A stretch of DNA of 64,000 nt from an uncultured Prevotella sp. (GCA_934202525.1 CAKPYB010000002.1:62001-126000); one strand, 5' to 3'. Numbered from the stretch's first letter, positions 34,373 to 43,180 are shown. Notes: generated by a model from the sequence alone, not told the origin. Made by a program: numbers and translations.

Positions 34373-36910
34373 TTATAGTTGTACCTTAACAGCCTTTCCG
34401 TCATATTCAACGCTCTTGGTTACCTGCATAGGCTGATCGCCAGCGCCGCTGTCAGCACCCACCAGCACGATGTGGAATCTACGATGCTGGAGCATTCCCT
34501 TATAGCTGCCCTTGCGTGGTGCGATGCTCAGGGTTCTGTCTGCTTCATTCCATACAAACTGGATTTTTGAGAATTTACCCTTTTCGTAGTTGTAGTTGTC
34601 ACCCTCGTCTTCATAGAGCGTAAACGTTCCGTCTGCACCAGGATAGACACGGATTTCCAACTCATCCCAAGGCTTCTCTGAACTATACTGCACTTCAGGA
34701 CCGAATGGCAGGATGGTACCAGCCTTAATGAATACAGGCATGATGTCGATAGGACAAAGGCGCTGGATATCCTGACCGCCTTCATACTGGGCATTGCTCC
34801 AGAAATCATACCATTTATTACCCTTTGGCAAGTAAACATTCACAGGCGCAGCTGCCTTCCTTACATCAGGATAGATGGTATGACCCTTCTTCTCATTATC
34901 CTTCCAGGTGTATAAAGGGTCGGTTACCGGCTTCACCAGAATGTTGCGACCGAAGAGATACTCATCGTTCAGACGGGACGCCTTCTTATCTGCCGCATAG
35001 TCCATTACCAGAGCACGCATCATACTTCCGCTATTCTGCACACAGTCGCTTGCCGTACTGTAAATGTAAGGAAGAAGACGATAGCGCAGCTTGATGGTCT
35101 TAATTATGGCATCATAAGCCCAGTCACCCTGCTTTCCGAACTCATACAGCTCGCTTACCATCGGCGAAGAACAGTGGTTGCGCATCAATGGCATGAAGGT
35201 TCCCCACTGCATCCAGCGGGTCTGCAATTCCTGAAGGGCTGGGTTCTTAGGATTCTGTTCAAACTCCCAGTAGAAGAAACCGCCCAGGTCGGTGTTCCAG
35301 AACGGAATGCCACAGAGCGAGAAGTTCAAGCCCGACGGAATCTGGTTCTTCATCTCGTTCCAGGAAGCCAGCACGTCGCCACTCCAGCAGATGGTGCCAT
35401 AATGCTGAATACCGAAACTGCCGCTTCGGGTCATCTGGAGCGAACGCTTTGTGTTGCCCTTCATCGCTCTCTGGTGCTCGTAGATGCTCTTGTTGTGCAA
35501 CAATGGAAAGGCGTTCTTCACGCCCAGCCATGAACCGTCGTAGGTCTGATAGTTCTCATCGCCCGGCTTCTCAAAATGGTCTGGCTCCGTAGAATCGGTC
35601 CACCAGGCATCAAAGCCCATCTGGTAGAGATGAGTAAGATACTTCCAGTAGAGGTCGCGTGCCTTCGGATTGAAGACATCATATGGCATCACGCCACTAT
35701 TTCTTGGCCAGGTATCGAAAGGAAGGAGTGCATTCATCTTCTTCAGTTCACGATACTGCTCGGTCCAAGGACCGAAACTTGACCAGATGGAAATCATCAG
35801 GTGGGCATCGTTCTTGTGAACATACTTCACCATTTCCTCCGGACTCTTCAGGCGAGGTTCTCCCTGCGCCTTCATCTGCTTCATATCGGTAGGAAGATAC
35901 TTGGCATAGGCTGGGTCGCCCACCTTATTTATATAGTATGGGTTCTGGAATTTCATCGCATTCCAGTTGGAGTCGCATCCCCAATACTGCCAGTCCTGTA
36001 CGATGGCATCGGTAGGAATCTTCAGTTCGCGATACTTGTCCAACACGCCAGCCAGTTCGTCGCTGGTCTTATAGCGTTCACGGCATTGCCAGAAGCCCAT
36101 CGCCCATTTCGGGAACATGGTAGCCTGTCCGGTAAGTTCACGGATGCTGGCAATGACTCCATCCTGCGTACCATCCTTGTACATGAAATAGTAGTCGGCA
36201 CAGGTTCCTACTTCACTGGTGAAGGAAGTACATGATGGCTGGTTGCTATTATTCTTGGATGCTACTACATCATTGAAATAAGTTTTTCCGGCATTGTCCC
36301 AATAAAGACCATAGCCTTTCTCGCTGGTGAAATAAGGGATGGCGATATAGGTGTTATGATTCCAGAGTTCGATGTTCTGACGACCACGCTGATTCATATA
36401 AACATCACGCAGCTGTCCCAGACCATAGATGGCCTCGTCATCTGCAAGACGGAAGTCCTGCTCAATGCGGTACTTGCCCTTGTTGGCTTCATCCTTGCGA
36501 GCTTCCAGACGGGTCTTCGTATCAGTAAGCAACAGTTTTCCATCCTTCGAAAGGAAGCGGATTTCTCCAGTCTGCTGATTCAGTTCGACGGAAATGAAAC
36601 GAGACTTAATATTTACAACATCTCCATTTTCCTGTATCTGGACATCCTTCATCTGTTGAGGCTTCAAGATGACAGAATAGCTTTTCTTCTGAACGGAAGC
36701 ACCAAGTCCGGCATCAGATTTCAAGATGCGGACGATGGATGGAGAATAGAATTCGATGGTTATATTCTGCTGAGCTACCTGACGGGTGATAGACTTGGCA
36801 GCCGCACCTTTCTGGGTGCCTGCCACCTTTATGCTCTTGGCGCAGAGTTCACTTGGAACGCCAACTACAGCGATGCCCAAAAGGGCAATGAGAGATAAAT
36901 TCTTTAGCAT
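34373..36910 (-). CDS. Secreted GH31 family glycosidase, probable alpha-xylosidase or alpha-glucosidase
   Basis: 845-aa exo-glycosidase with signal peptide (MLKNLSLIALLGIAVVGVPSELCAKS). An N-terminal beta-sandwich precedes the GH31 barrel: GLYWDNAGKTYFN, MGFWQCRERYKTSDEL, IVQDWQYWG, nucleophile Asp in FDAWWTDSTEPDHFEKPG (~443), acid/base Asp in GTICWSGDVLASWNEMKNQI (~508), and LMRNHCSS. C-terminal beta domains follow (VNVYLPKGNKWYDFWSNAQYEGG). It has an ordinary -7 box (36980-36987) but no copy of the xylan operator, so it may be controlled by the neighbouring AraC-type regulator instead. Substrate is uncertain: xylan backbones lack alpha-xylosyl groups, so alpha-glucan or xyloglucan fragments are real alternatives. 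Confidence 0.88.
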   Translation of the reverse strand: MLKNLSLIALLGIAVVGVPSELCAKSIKVAGTQKGAAAKSITRQVAQQNITIEFYSPSIVRILKSDAGLGASVQKKSYSVILKPQQMKDVQIQENGDVVNIKSRFISVELNQQTGEIRFLSKDGKLLLTDTKTRLEARKDEANKGKYRIEQDFRLADDEAIYGLGQLRDVYMNQRGRQNIELWNHNTYIAIPYFTSEKGYGLYWDNAGKTYFNDVVASKNNSNQPSCTSFTSEVGTCADYYFMYKDGTQDGVIASIRELTGQATMFPKWAMGFWQCRERYKTSDELAGVLDKYRELKIPTDAIVQDWQYWGCDSNWNAMKFQNPYYINKVGDPAYAKYLPTDMKQMKAQGEPRLKSPEEMVKYVHKNDAHLMISIWSSFGPWTEQYRELKKMNALLPFDTWPRNSGVMPYDVFNPKARDLYWKYLTHLYQMGFDAWWTDSTEPDHFEKPGDENYQTYDGSWLGVKNAFPLLHNKSIYEHQRAMKGNTKRSLQMTRSGSFGIQHYGTICWSGDVLASWNEMKNQIPSGLNFSLCGIPFWNTDLGGFFYWEFEQNPKNPALQELQTRWMQWGTFMPLMRNHCSSPMVSELYEFGKQGDWAYDAIIKTIKLRYRLLPYIYSTASDCVQNSGSMMRALVMDYAADKKASRLNDEYLFGRNILVKPVTDPLYTWKDNEKKGHTIYPDVRKAAAPVNVYLPKGNKWYDFWSNAQYEGGQDIQRLCPIDIMPVFIKAGTILPFGPEVQYSSEKPWDELEIRVYPGADGTFTLYEDEGDNYNYEKGKFSKIQFVWNEADRTLSIAPRKGSYKGMLQHRRFHIVLVGADSGAGDQPMQVTKSVEYDGKAVKVQL

Positions 36911-36979
36911 ACTTTTGTTTATTTTATTAGAGGGTTTATGATTTTTTCAGTCCAAATACATAAGATTGTATTTCGACTG

Positions 36980-36987
36980 CAAAGGTA
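36980..36987 (-). promoter_or_regulatory. -7 box for GH31
   Basis: TACCTTTG on the minus strand, 70 nt upstream of the GH31 start. The position 20 nt further up (37008) shows no CTTTG half-site, unlike the xylan-regulon promoters. Confidence 0.55.
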
Positions 36988-37089
36988 ATGCTAAATGGTA
37001 AAAAAAGGATAAAACAAATGATGATTCGAGTGGTACATTTGTTGAATCATACCGGAAAAGCTCCATTTTTAGGGCTATTCCGGCATATT

Positions 37090-38694
37090 TTATCTATATT
37101 CAGAAGGCAATACGCCAAATTCCTTCTTAAAACACTTGGTGAAATAGCTGGGCGAGCTGAATCCCGTTCGCTCGGCGATTTCATTCACGGTGAGCTTTCC
37201 TTCCTGAAGCAAGGCAGCTGCACGACGAAGGCGGATGCTGCGGATAAATGCCACAGGAGTAGTATCGGTCAGAGCCGTCAGCTTTTTATAAAGTCCCGTT
37301 CGCTCCATGCAGAGATCCCGCGCCAGTTGCTCTACTCCATATTCGCCATCTTCCAGATGCTGATCTACCAGAGCACGCACCTGAAGTATCAGCTCGGGCT
37401 CCTGATTAACAGTTTCGGCTGTTTCCTGCTGCTGGCTATCCCCTGGCAATAAAGAAACATCTTCTTTAACAGAATCATTATTTTTTACATCCACATTCTT
37501 TCTTCTACGAAGATAAAGAGTGATGATGCCCGCCAAAACTACGAGGGAGAACACAAAGTCAGCTATCGCCCATCCCGACTGCCACCAAGGCTGGTCTATG
37601 GTAAAGAAGAGGCCCAACATAGGCGAAACATAAATCAGACCATCGTGATAGGTTCCCAGCCAGATGGCTCCTTCCTTATCCCGATAAACCGTATTGATGC
37701 CCGTGGTAAGCGATTTTCCATCAGGCAAAGACAATTCCTTTACCTCGCGTGGAGTAGTGCCCAACTTGAAGTCGAACATCAGATAACCATGCTGACTGCT
37801 GATCAATGCCTGATTGTCTGATGACATATTCAACGTATGCAAGATGTAATCGCATGAGAATATCCTTGCAAACTTCCTGGTTTCGGGATTAAAATGCAGG
37901 AAGATGGAAGCATCCGTCTTGTTCTTTTCATCACGTCCGGTTCTAATCTGGTAAAACTGTCCGCTCGGTGTCTGAACGGTGAGCGAGGTACCTCTGTAGC
38001 GCTGGACTTCTGATGCAGAATAGGCAGAAGCGGTATAGGCCAGCTTATCATTCTGAAAAACCGCCACGATTCCCGAATCCATGAAAGCATAAACCTGTTT
38101 GCCATCGGTATCCAAATCCTGCAGACTTCCCCATTCTTTTTTCAAATGGATCAGATTGCCATCCTGCATATTGAGCAACGAATCACCCAAAACAACCCAG
38201 ACATTCTTCCTGCTATCTACAAACAGATCCTGAATGGCATTCCCTGTAGGGCTGTTTCGGATTATCCTCATCTTATTCTCTTTTCCATTTCCTGGCAGAG
38301 AATCAAGCGAATGTTCCTGAAGCCTGTCCTCTGAAAGCAGAATACAGAATATCTTCTGATATTCCTTTACCCAAAGTCTATCCTGACTATCGGCATAAAA
38401 ATGCGTCTGCCCCTTGTATTTCATAATGTCTTCTGCCTTTGCTGCAGGAAGAGGAATAAAGGTGAAACGCCTTCCATTGTAGAGATTGATGCCCTTGCGA
38501 GTTCTCACCGCCAACCTGCCATCAGCCAACTGCATCATCTGTAGGATACAATTGTCAGAAAGACCCTGTTGGGTATTGAGCACATAGAAATAATCGTTTG
38601 TCCCTACCTTCTGGGCTGAACCTGTAAGTATCCAGCCCCAAAAGCAGAGGAAAACGATGCATAGTTTGATGATATATGGTTTATAAATTCTCAT
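37090..38694 (-). CDS. Membrane-spanning AraC-type regulator with periplasmic propeller, lacking kinase and receiver domains
   Basis: 534-aa protein. Signal anchor (IIKLCIVFLCFWGWILTGSAQ) to ~28, a periplasmic domain with Reg_prop-like repeats (TQQGLSDNCILQMMQLADGRLAVRTRKGINLYNG; DLFVDSRKNVWVVLGDSLL; DKEGAIWLGTYHDGL), one helix at ~385-410 (WAIADFVFSLVVLAGIITLYLRRRK), a ~35-aa acidic linker, and an AraC DNA-binding domain at ~435-534 (EQLARDLCMERTGLYKKLTALT; VNEIAERTGFSSPSYFTKCFKKEFG). It looks like an HTCS from which Y_Y_Y, HisKA, HATPase and receiver parts are missing; no frameshift is seen. Probably senses a glycan and regulates directly across the membrane, with the downstream GH31 as a plausible target. 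That target is inference. Confidence 0.85.
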   Translation of the reverse strand: MRIYKPYIIKLCIVFLCFWGWILTGSAQKVGTNDYFYVLNTQQGLSDNCILQMMQLADGRLAVRTRKGINLYNGRRFTFIPLPAAKAEDIMKYKGQTHFYADSQDRLWVKEYQKIFCILLSEDRLQEHSLDSLPGNGKENKMRIIRNSPTGNAIQDLFVDSRKNVWVVLGDSLLNMQDGNLIHLKKEWGSLQDLDTDGKQVYAFMDSGIVAVFQNDKLAYTASAYSASEVQRYRGTSLTVQTPSGQFYQIRTGRDEKNKTDASIFLHFNPETRKFARIFSCDYILHTLNMSSDNQALISSQHGYLMFDFKLGTTPREVKELSLPDGKSLTTGINTVYRDKEGAIWLGTYHDGLIYVSPMLGLFFTIDQPWWQSGWAIADFVFSLVVLAGIITLYLRRRKNVDVKNNDSVKEDVSLLPGDSQQQETAETVNQEPELILQVRALVDQHLEDGEYGVEQLARDLCMERTGLYKKLTALTDTTPVAFIRSIRLRRAAALLQEGKLTVNEIAERTGFSSPSYFTKCFKKEFGVLPSEYR

Positions 38695-38703
38695 GGAGTC
38701 TTA

Positions 38704-38744
38704 AGAAGGTTGGCACTTCGCGTTTTGCCAGGTACCAACCTTCT
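38704..38744. terminator. Hairpin with the same loop as the one at 34282
   Basis: AGAAGGTTGG (38704-38713) pairs with CCAACCTTCT (38735-38744). The loop holds TCGCGTTTTGCC, identical to the GH43/GH31 hairpin. The T-rich tail is on the plus side. It lies between the nucleotidase stop (38749) and the regulator start (38694). Confidence 0.6.
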
Positions 38745-38748
38745 TCTT

Positions 38749-39627
38749 TTATTTATTCTTCACTATATCCAAAGTCATCTTGCCTACCCAGATGGCGCTC
38801 TTGCCGTTCTGGTCGACTGGCACCGGTTTGCCATCGAGATTATTCAGATACTCCAACTGCTTGAAGTAGGTATGGCTATGACCGCCCAGTATCAGGTCGA
38901 TGTCACGGGTGGCTGGGGCTACCTCGGAATCGTCGATGCCATCTATCTTCCAGCCCAGGTGGGAGATGCAGATAATGACATCACACTTCTCTTTCTTCTT
39001 CAATATCTCTGTCATTTCCTTTGCCTTGGCGATAGGATCGAGATATTTGATACAGCCATAGTTGGCTTCAGTTACCAGACCGGCAAGTTCCGGACACAAG
39101 CCGAAAACGCCAATCTTCAGTCCCTTGCGCTTGATAATGGTGTAAGGCTTTACGATATTTGCCAGTTCGGTACCTGTGAAATCATAATTGGAGCAGACGA
39201 TAGGAAACTTCGCCATCTTGAAGAGGCGCACCATATTGTCTATTCCGAAATCGAACTCATGGTTACCTATGGTAGCAGCATCATATTTCATCTCGTTCAT
39301 CAGTCCTACTTCCACATCTCCCTTGAAGAGAGAGTAATAAGGTGAACCCTGTGAGAAATCGCCACTGTCAAAGAGCAGCAAGTCGGGATTCGCCTTACGT
39401 TCCTGACTGATCATCGCCACTCTACGCAGAAAACCGCCACGGTTGGCTGTTGCCGTATCTGCGAGATTCGGATTGATTGGCATCACGCATGAATGCGTAT
39501 CGTTGGTATGGAGCACTACGAGCTGCTTTACCACCTTTGCCTCTTTCCTAGCTTTAGCCTGAACGGCTGCCGGCTGCATCATGAAGGATGCCAGAGCCAG
39601 ACCTATATATAATAATGTATGTTTCAT
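38749..39627 (-). CDS. Metallophosphatase domain protein (5'-nucleotidase, catalytic half)
   Basis: 292-aa exported phosphoesterase with signal peptide (MKHTLLYIGLALASFMMQPAAVQA). Metal-binding motifs of the UshA/5'-nucleotidase family: LVVLHTNDTHSCVMPI, LLFDSGDFSQGSPYY, ATIGNHEFDFGIDNM, ICISHLGWKID and LILGGHSHTYF. It ends after the metallophosphatase domain; the substrate-binding C-terminal domain is encoded separately by the gene just upstream (39675-40457). The two probably act together on nucleotides or sugar-nucleotides in the periplasm. Several adjacent ATGs (39625-39639) make the start uncertain by up to four codons. Confidence 0.88.
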   Translation of the reverse strand: MKHTLLYIGLALASFMMQPAAVQAKARKEAKVVKQLVVLHTNDTHSCVMPINPNLADTATANRGGFLRRVAMISQERKANPDLLLFDSGDFSQGSPYYSLFKGDVEVGLMNEMKYDAATIGNHEFDFGIDNMVRLFKMAKFPIVCSNYDFTGTELANIVKPYTIIKRKGLKIGVFGLCPELAGLVTEANYGCIKYLDPIAKAKEMTEILKKKEKCDVIICISHLGWKIDGIDDSEVAPATRDIDLILGGHSHTYFKQLEYLNNLDGKPVPVDQNGKSAIWVGKMTLDIVKNK

Positions 39628-39630
39628 CAT

Positions 39631-39690
39631 AACTATCAACTATAAACTATCGTCTATAAACTATAAACTGTTAACTATAAACTATCAACT
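39631..39690. repeat. Heptanucleotide array (TTTATAG/TTGATAG on minus)
   Basis: Eight to nine imperfect 7-mers (plus strand AACTATA, AACTATC, GTCTATA, AACTGTT) fill the gap between the two nucleotidase genes and run into the end of the upstream one. They encode its last four residues (VDSL) and its stop codon. Because 7 is not a multiple of 3, TAG appears in every frame. Confidence 0.8.
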
Positions 39691-40457
39691 GAGCATCTGC
39701 CTTCAATCTTAGATTCCACCACCTTGCCCTGTGCCTGCATCTCACGGAAATAATTCATGATGATGTAGCGCACATTGTTCTCCTTTTGCTTAGGAGCCAC
39801 GACATCGGTTCCGCTCTTGAAGGCAACGAGCTGGTCGTTACCTTCGGCAAGATAATCGAGGGTTGCAATGCGGTAACTCTTCTCCGGATCAACAGGTTCA
39901 CCGTTCAGCGTAACGCTCTTCAGTTTTCCATCCTTGGTGATAACCATTCTAACAGCATGGCTCAAGCCTTCGCCGCCACGATGAGCTATCTGCTGGAAAA
40001 GCTCCAGAACCTTATCGCCCTTCAGGGTCAGGAAACAGATTTTGTTCTCGAAAGGAGCCATATCGTTCACATCGCCTACAGTAACCTTGCCCTTGGCAAG
40101 ATTAGAACGGATGCCACCCATATTGTATACAGCGAAAACCGGCTGTTCTTCAAACTGCTTGCCACCCCATACCAGAATGTCACAGAGCAAGTTACTGAGT
40201 TCGCTCTCCGGACGGTGACGGGTCATATCATGAGCAATATGACCTACAACAGGGCCCATGATACTGTCTACCTTACTCTTATAAGGAGCGATAAACCTGG
40301 CAGCCTCAGCATCAGGTTGCGCATCCCATTTCTGATCAACCAATATTCGGGTTCTCTCCACCTTCGCCACCTTGTATTTCTGGGCGAAAGCCGGACTTGC
40401 CATCAGCAGCATGACTGCCGAAGCAAGATAAATCTTGATACTATTTTTTTTCTTCAT
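39675..40457 (-). CDS. 5'-nucleotidase C-terminal domain protein (substrate-binding half)
   Basis: 260-aa exported protein. The start is the ATG at 40455-40457, where a signal peptide begins ([26 protein letters not shown]); the long upstream open frame overlaps the rplS promoter and is not believable. Motifs of the 5_nucleotid_C domain: [38 protein letters not shown] and [19 protein letters not shown]. It precedes the metallophosphatase gene, with 47 nt of heptamer repeats between. Splitting of this normally fused enzyme into two genes is seen in several Bacteroidota. The C-terminal VDSL is encoded by repeats. Confidence 0.85.
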   Translation of the reverse strand: MKKKNSIKIYLASAVMLLMASPAFAQKYKVAKVERTRILVDQKWDAQPDAEAARFIAPYKSKVDSIMGPVVGHIAHDMTRHRPESELSNLLCDILVWGGKQFEEQPVFAVYNMGGIRSNLAKGKVTVGDVNDMAPFENKICFLTLKGDKVLELFQQIAHRGGEGLSHAVRMVITKDGKLKSVTLNGEPVDPEKSYRIATLDYLAEGNDQLVAFKSGTDVVAPKQKENNVRYIIMNYFREMQAQGKVVESKIEGRCSVDSL

Positions 40458-40485
40458 ACTTAATACACTAAATACTTTTAGAGCG

Positions 40486-40493
40486 CAAAGATA
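40486..40493 (-). promoter_or_regulatory. -7 box for the nucleotidase pair
   Basis: TATCTTTG on the minus strand, 29 nt upstream of the ATG at 40457; this supports that start over the longer frame. Confidence 0.6.
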
Positions 40494-40619
40494 CAAAATA
40501 AATCGGCGAAATCGGCAAAATCGACGAGAAAATTCCATTGCAGAAGTAAAGAAAACAAAAAAACAAAGGGAAAAAGTGAAGAAAGTGACTGAAAATTTGC
40601 GAGATACAAGAAAAAGTAG

Positions 40620-40627
40620 TAACTTTG
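40620..40627 (+). promoter_or_regulatory. -7 box for rplS
   Basis: TAACTTTG matches TAnnTTTG; it gives a leader of about 92 nt before the rplS ATG at 40726. Such leaders can host autoregulation, but I see no defined structure. Confidence 0.6.
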
Positions 40628-40725
40628 CACCCGCTTTTCGGCGTAACCGCTGTTGTCTGGGCAGAAGTGTTGTCCAAGTCCATGTTGCGTTGGAACGACA
40701 AACAATTTTTAATTTTATACAAAAA

Positions 40726-41091
40726 ATGGATTTGATTAAAGTTGCTGAAGAAGCATTTGCAACCGGCAAGAAGTTCCCTGAGTTCAAGGCAGGTGATACT
40801 ATCACAGTCGCTTACAAAATCGTCGAGGGTACTAAGGAGCGTATCCAGCTCTATCGTGGTGTTGTTATCAAGATCTCTGGTCATGGTGACAAGAAGCGTT
40901 TTACAGTTCGCAAGATGTCTGGTACTGTAGGTGTTGAGCGTATCTTCCCTATCGAGTCACCAGCTATCGATTCTATCGAGGTGAACAAGCATGGTAAGGT
41001 TCGTCGCGCTAAGTTGTATTACTTGCGTAAACTTACTGGTAAGAAGGCTCGTATCGCTGAGAAGAAGACTGTAGCTAAGGGTGCAGAATAA
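40726..41091 (+). CDS. rplS: 50S ribosomal protein L19
   Basis: 121-aa ribosomal protein at the 30S-50S interface. The start is [20 protein letters not shown] at 40726; the frame is open 97 codons further upstream but that part is non-coding leader. Family motifs: [54 protein letters not shown] and [20 protein letters not shown]. It is a single gene between a -7 box and a good terminator (41122-41158). Codon use is strongly biased, as in other ribosomal genes. Confidence 0.97.
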   Translation: MDLIKVAEEAFATGKKFPEFKAGDTITVAYKIVEGTKERIQLYRGVVIKISGHGDKKRFTVRKMSGTVGVERIFPIESPAIDSIEVNKHGKVRRAKLYYLRKLTGKKARIAEKKTVAKGAE

Positions 41092-41121
41092 TTTTTCTTA
41101 GGAGACCTAATCAGAAAAAAT

Positions 41122-41158
41122 AAAGGGAATCCAGTCTCACGACCGGATTCCCTTTTTT
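41122..41158 (+). terminator. Intrinsic terminator of rplS
   Basis: AAAGGGAATCC pairs with GGATTCCCTTT across a 12-nt loop and is followed by a T-tract. Confidence 0.85.
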
Positions 41159-41244
41159 ATATCTACAATCTTATACCGAAAAACAACTATCTTTACGATT
41201 CAATAAATCATGGCTGCCTACTAAACCAACCATGCTCCATTCTT

Positions 41245-41469
41245 TTATTTTTCGCCCGCATCATAATTCACGAGCCCATCCTCCGTGCCGTGCAAAGCAC
41301 CTTGGAAATCATCCCAACTCTGGAATCCGGCGAGCAGCGCCAGCTTGTCCAAAGTCTGGCGGGAAGGCTTCTCCTTCCCTTTCAATACATCCCACATTTT
41401 GTGGAAAACATGCGCCTTGCCAACCTTCTTTTCTATGTGTTCAGCAAGGACTTTCAAATCCTGTTTCAT
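41245..41469 (-). CDS. Small conserved-looking hypothetical protein
   Basis: 74 aa, MKQDLKVLAEHIEKKVGKAH and on. I chose the ATG at 41467-41469 because a -7 box (TACTTTTG, 41500-41507 on minus) lies 31 nt upstream and would fall inside the longer reading. The sequence is mostly helical, with a helix-turn-helix-like stretch (SRQTLDKLALLAGFQSWDDF), so a small DNA-binding or adaptor role is possible. No family was recognised. It sits alone between rplS and purH. Confidence 0.6.
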   Translation of the reverse strand: MKQDLKVLAEHIEKKVGKAHVFHKMWDVLKGKEKPSRQTLDKLALLAGFQSWDDFQGALHGTEDGLVNYDAGEK

Positions 41470-41499
41470 AACAATCCTCTCATATTTACTAACTGGGAG

Positions 41500-41507
41500 C
41501 AAAAGTA
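41500..41507 (-). promoter_or_regulatory. -7 box for the 74-aa protein
   Basis: TACTTTTG on the minus strand, 31 nt upstream of its start codon. Confidence 0.55.
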
Positions 41508-41643
41508 CTGAAAAAGAATGAAACAGAGTACATTTTTCCCGACTTTTTTATATTTTGGGGTAAAAAAAATGCTTTATATCATAAAAATGCTGTTTTTTAG
41601 GGCTTTTTACGAAACAGAAGACCAATATCTCAATCATTTTTTG

Positions 41644-41651
41644 TAACTTTG
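41644..41651 (+). promoter_or_regulatory. -7 box for purH
   Basis: TAACTTTG, 31 nt upstream of the ATG at 41682. No purine riboswitch was recognised in the short leader. Confidence 0.6.
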
Positions 41652-41681
41652 CGCCAAATTCCAAAATACATTTCTTAGAAG

Positions 41682-42866
41682 ATGAAAGAATTAGCACTTA
41701 AGTACGGATGTAATCCAAATCAGAAACCTTCTCGCATCTATATGGATGACGGAAGGGAACTTCCTATCGAAGTGATCAACGGCCGTCCTGGCTACATCAA
41801 CTTCCTGGATGCCTTCAACTCTTGGCAATTGGTCAAGGAACTCAAGGCTGCTACAGGAATGCCTGCTGCCGCTAGTTTCAAACACGTTTCTCCTGCCGGT
41901 GCAGCTATCGGCTTGCCTCTGAGCGACACATTGAAGAAGATTTACTTCGTTGATGATGTCAACTTTGAGCTCTCTCCATTGGCTTGTGCCTATGCACGTG
42001 CCCGTGGTGCTGACCGCATGTGCTCTTATGGCGACTTTGTTGCGCTGAGCGATGTATGCGACGAGGCTACAGCCCTCCTCATCAAGCGTGAGGTGAGCGA
42101 TGGTGTCATTGCTCCTGGCTATACACCTGAGGCTATCGAGGTTCTGAAGGAGAAGCGCAAGGGTACCTACTGCGTTATCAAGATTGATCCTGACTATGTG
42201 CCAGCTCCTATCGAGCGCAAGCAGGTGTTTGGTGTTACCTTCGAACAGGGACGCAACGAGGTGAAGCTTGATGATCCTGCTCTCTTCGAAGATGTTCCTA
42301 CCAAGAACAAGACTTTCACTCCTGAGGCTAAGCGCGATTTGATTATCTCGCTCATCACCCTGAAGTATACTCAGAGTAACTCTGTATGCTATGTAAAGGA
42401 TGGTCAGGCTATCGGTATCGGTGCCGGTCAGCAGAGCCGTATCCACTGTACCCGTCTGGCTGGTTCTAAGGCTGATGAGTGGTGGTTGCGCCAGTGTCCT
42501 AAGGTGATGAACTTGCCTTTCAAGGAGAAGATTCGTCGTGCCGACCGCGACAATACCATTAATGTCTACATCTCTGATGAGTGGGAGGATGTATTGCAGG
42601 ATGGTGTTTGGGAGCAGTTCTTCACTGAGAAGCCTGAGCCATTGACCCGCGAGGAGAAGAAGGCTTGGATTGCCCAGAACAAGGGTGTATCTGTAGGTAG
42701 TGATGCTTTCTTCCCATTCGGCGACAATATTGAGCGTGCTCATAAGAGTGGTGTTGAATACATAGCAGAAGCAGGCGGTAGTATCCGTGACGATCATGTT
42801 ATTGATACCTGCGACAAGTACGGCATCGCTATGGCGTTTACTCACGTTCGCCTCTTCCATCACTAA
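41682..42866 (+). CDS. purH: AICAR formyltransferase (stand-alone transformylase)
   Basis: 394-aa cytoplasmic enzyme of purine synthesis that formylates AICAR with 10-formyl-tetrahydrofolate. Motifs: LKYGCNPNQKPSRIYM, the catalytic Lys-His in AASFKHVSPAGAAIG (near 67), LKYTQSNSVCYVKDGQAIGIGAGQQSRIHCTRLAGSKADEWWLRQ, and SDAFFPFGDNIERAHKSGVEYI. It lacks the IMP cyclohydrolase (MGS-like) domain of the usual ~520-aa bifunctional PurH; stand-alone forms of about this length are normal in Bacteroidales. A heptamer array lies 10 nt after the stop. Confidence 0.93.
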   Translation: MKELALKYGCNPNQKPSRIYMDDGRELPIEVINGRPGYINFLDAFNSWQLVKELKAATGMPAAASFKHVSPAGAAIGLPLSDTLKKIYFVDDVNFELSPLACAYARARGADRMCSYGDFVALSDVCDEATALLIKREVSDGVIAPGYTPEAIEVLKEKRKGTYCVIKIDPDYVPAPIERKQVFGVTFEQGRNEVKLDDPALFEDVPTKNKTFTPEAKRDLIISLITLKYTQSNSVCYVKDGQAIGIGAGQQSRIHCTRLAGSKADEWWLRQCPKVMNLPFKEKIRRADRDNTINVYISDEWEDVLQDGVWEQFFTEKPEPLTREEKKAWIAQNKGVSVGSDAFFPFGDNIERAHKSGVEYIAEAGGSIRDDHVIDTCDKYGIAMAFTHVRLFHH

Positions 42867-42875
42867 ATTATTTTC

Positions 42876-42967
42876 AATGTTAAATGTTAAGTGTTGAATG
42901 TTAAATTAGGCATCAACCCCAATATACATCCAAACAAGTTAACATTTAACATTTAACACTTAACATT
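42876..42967. repeat. Inverted pair of heptanucleotide arrays (TGTTAAA type)
   Basis: Left arm 42876-42907 is made of 7-mers TGTTAAA, TGTTAAG, TGTTGAA; right arm 42936-42967 is its near complement (TTAACAT, TTTAACA). The arms are 32 nt each with a 28-nt centre, so the transcript could fold into a long A/U hairpin between purH and the 66-aa gene. Confidence 0.8.
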
Positions 42968-42979
42968 ACAAATTTAGGT

Positions 42980-43180
42980 ATGAGCGACATTGACGATATT
43001 ATCATGGGCGGTATGGTCTTCAAAGGCGGTGGTGGTCCTAAGAAGGATGACGACGACAAGGTGAAGACCAAAGCCAAGAAGAAAAAGTACATAACGGGTG
43101 CTCACGGTAGTGGCTCTGCCCGTCAGAAGGCAAAGTATCGCCAGCAGAGAGCCAATCGTAAATCCCAGAAGAAGAAATAA
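42980..43180 (+). CDS. Small lysine-rich hypothetical protein
   Basis: 66 aa, highly basic: an acidic N-terminus (MSDIDDIIMGGMVFKGGGG) followed by a Lys/Arg-rich tail (KTKAKKKKYITGAHGSGSAR, then QQRANRKSQKKK). It has no signal peptide. Such composition fits an RNA- or nucleoid-binding protein, but no family was recognised. There is no clear promoter; it may be expressed with purH through the heptamer hairpin. A hairpin terminator follows 22 nt after the stop, supporting a real gene. Confidence 0.6.
   Translation: MSDIDDIIMGGMVFKGGGGPKKDDDDKVKTKAKKKKYITGAHGSGSARQKAKYRQQRANRKSQKKK

Noticed and set aside
40458..40805. N-terminal extension of the nucleotidase C-domain protein
   Set aside because: A -7 box at 40486-40493 and a signal peptide at 40457 show the start is downstream; the extension overlaps the rplS promoter and coding region.
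41691..42863. 390-aa frame antisense to purH
   Set aside because: It mirrors purH codon structure over its whole length and matches no known protein.
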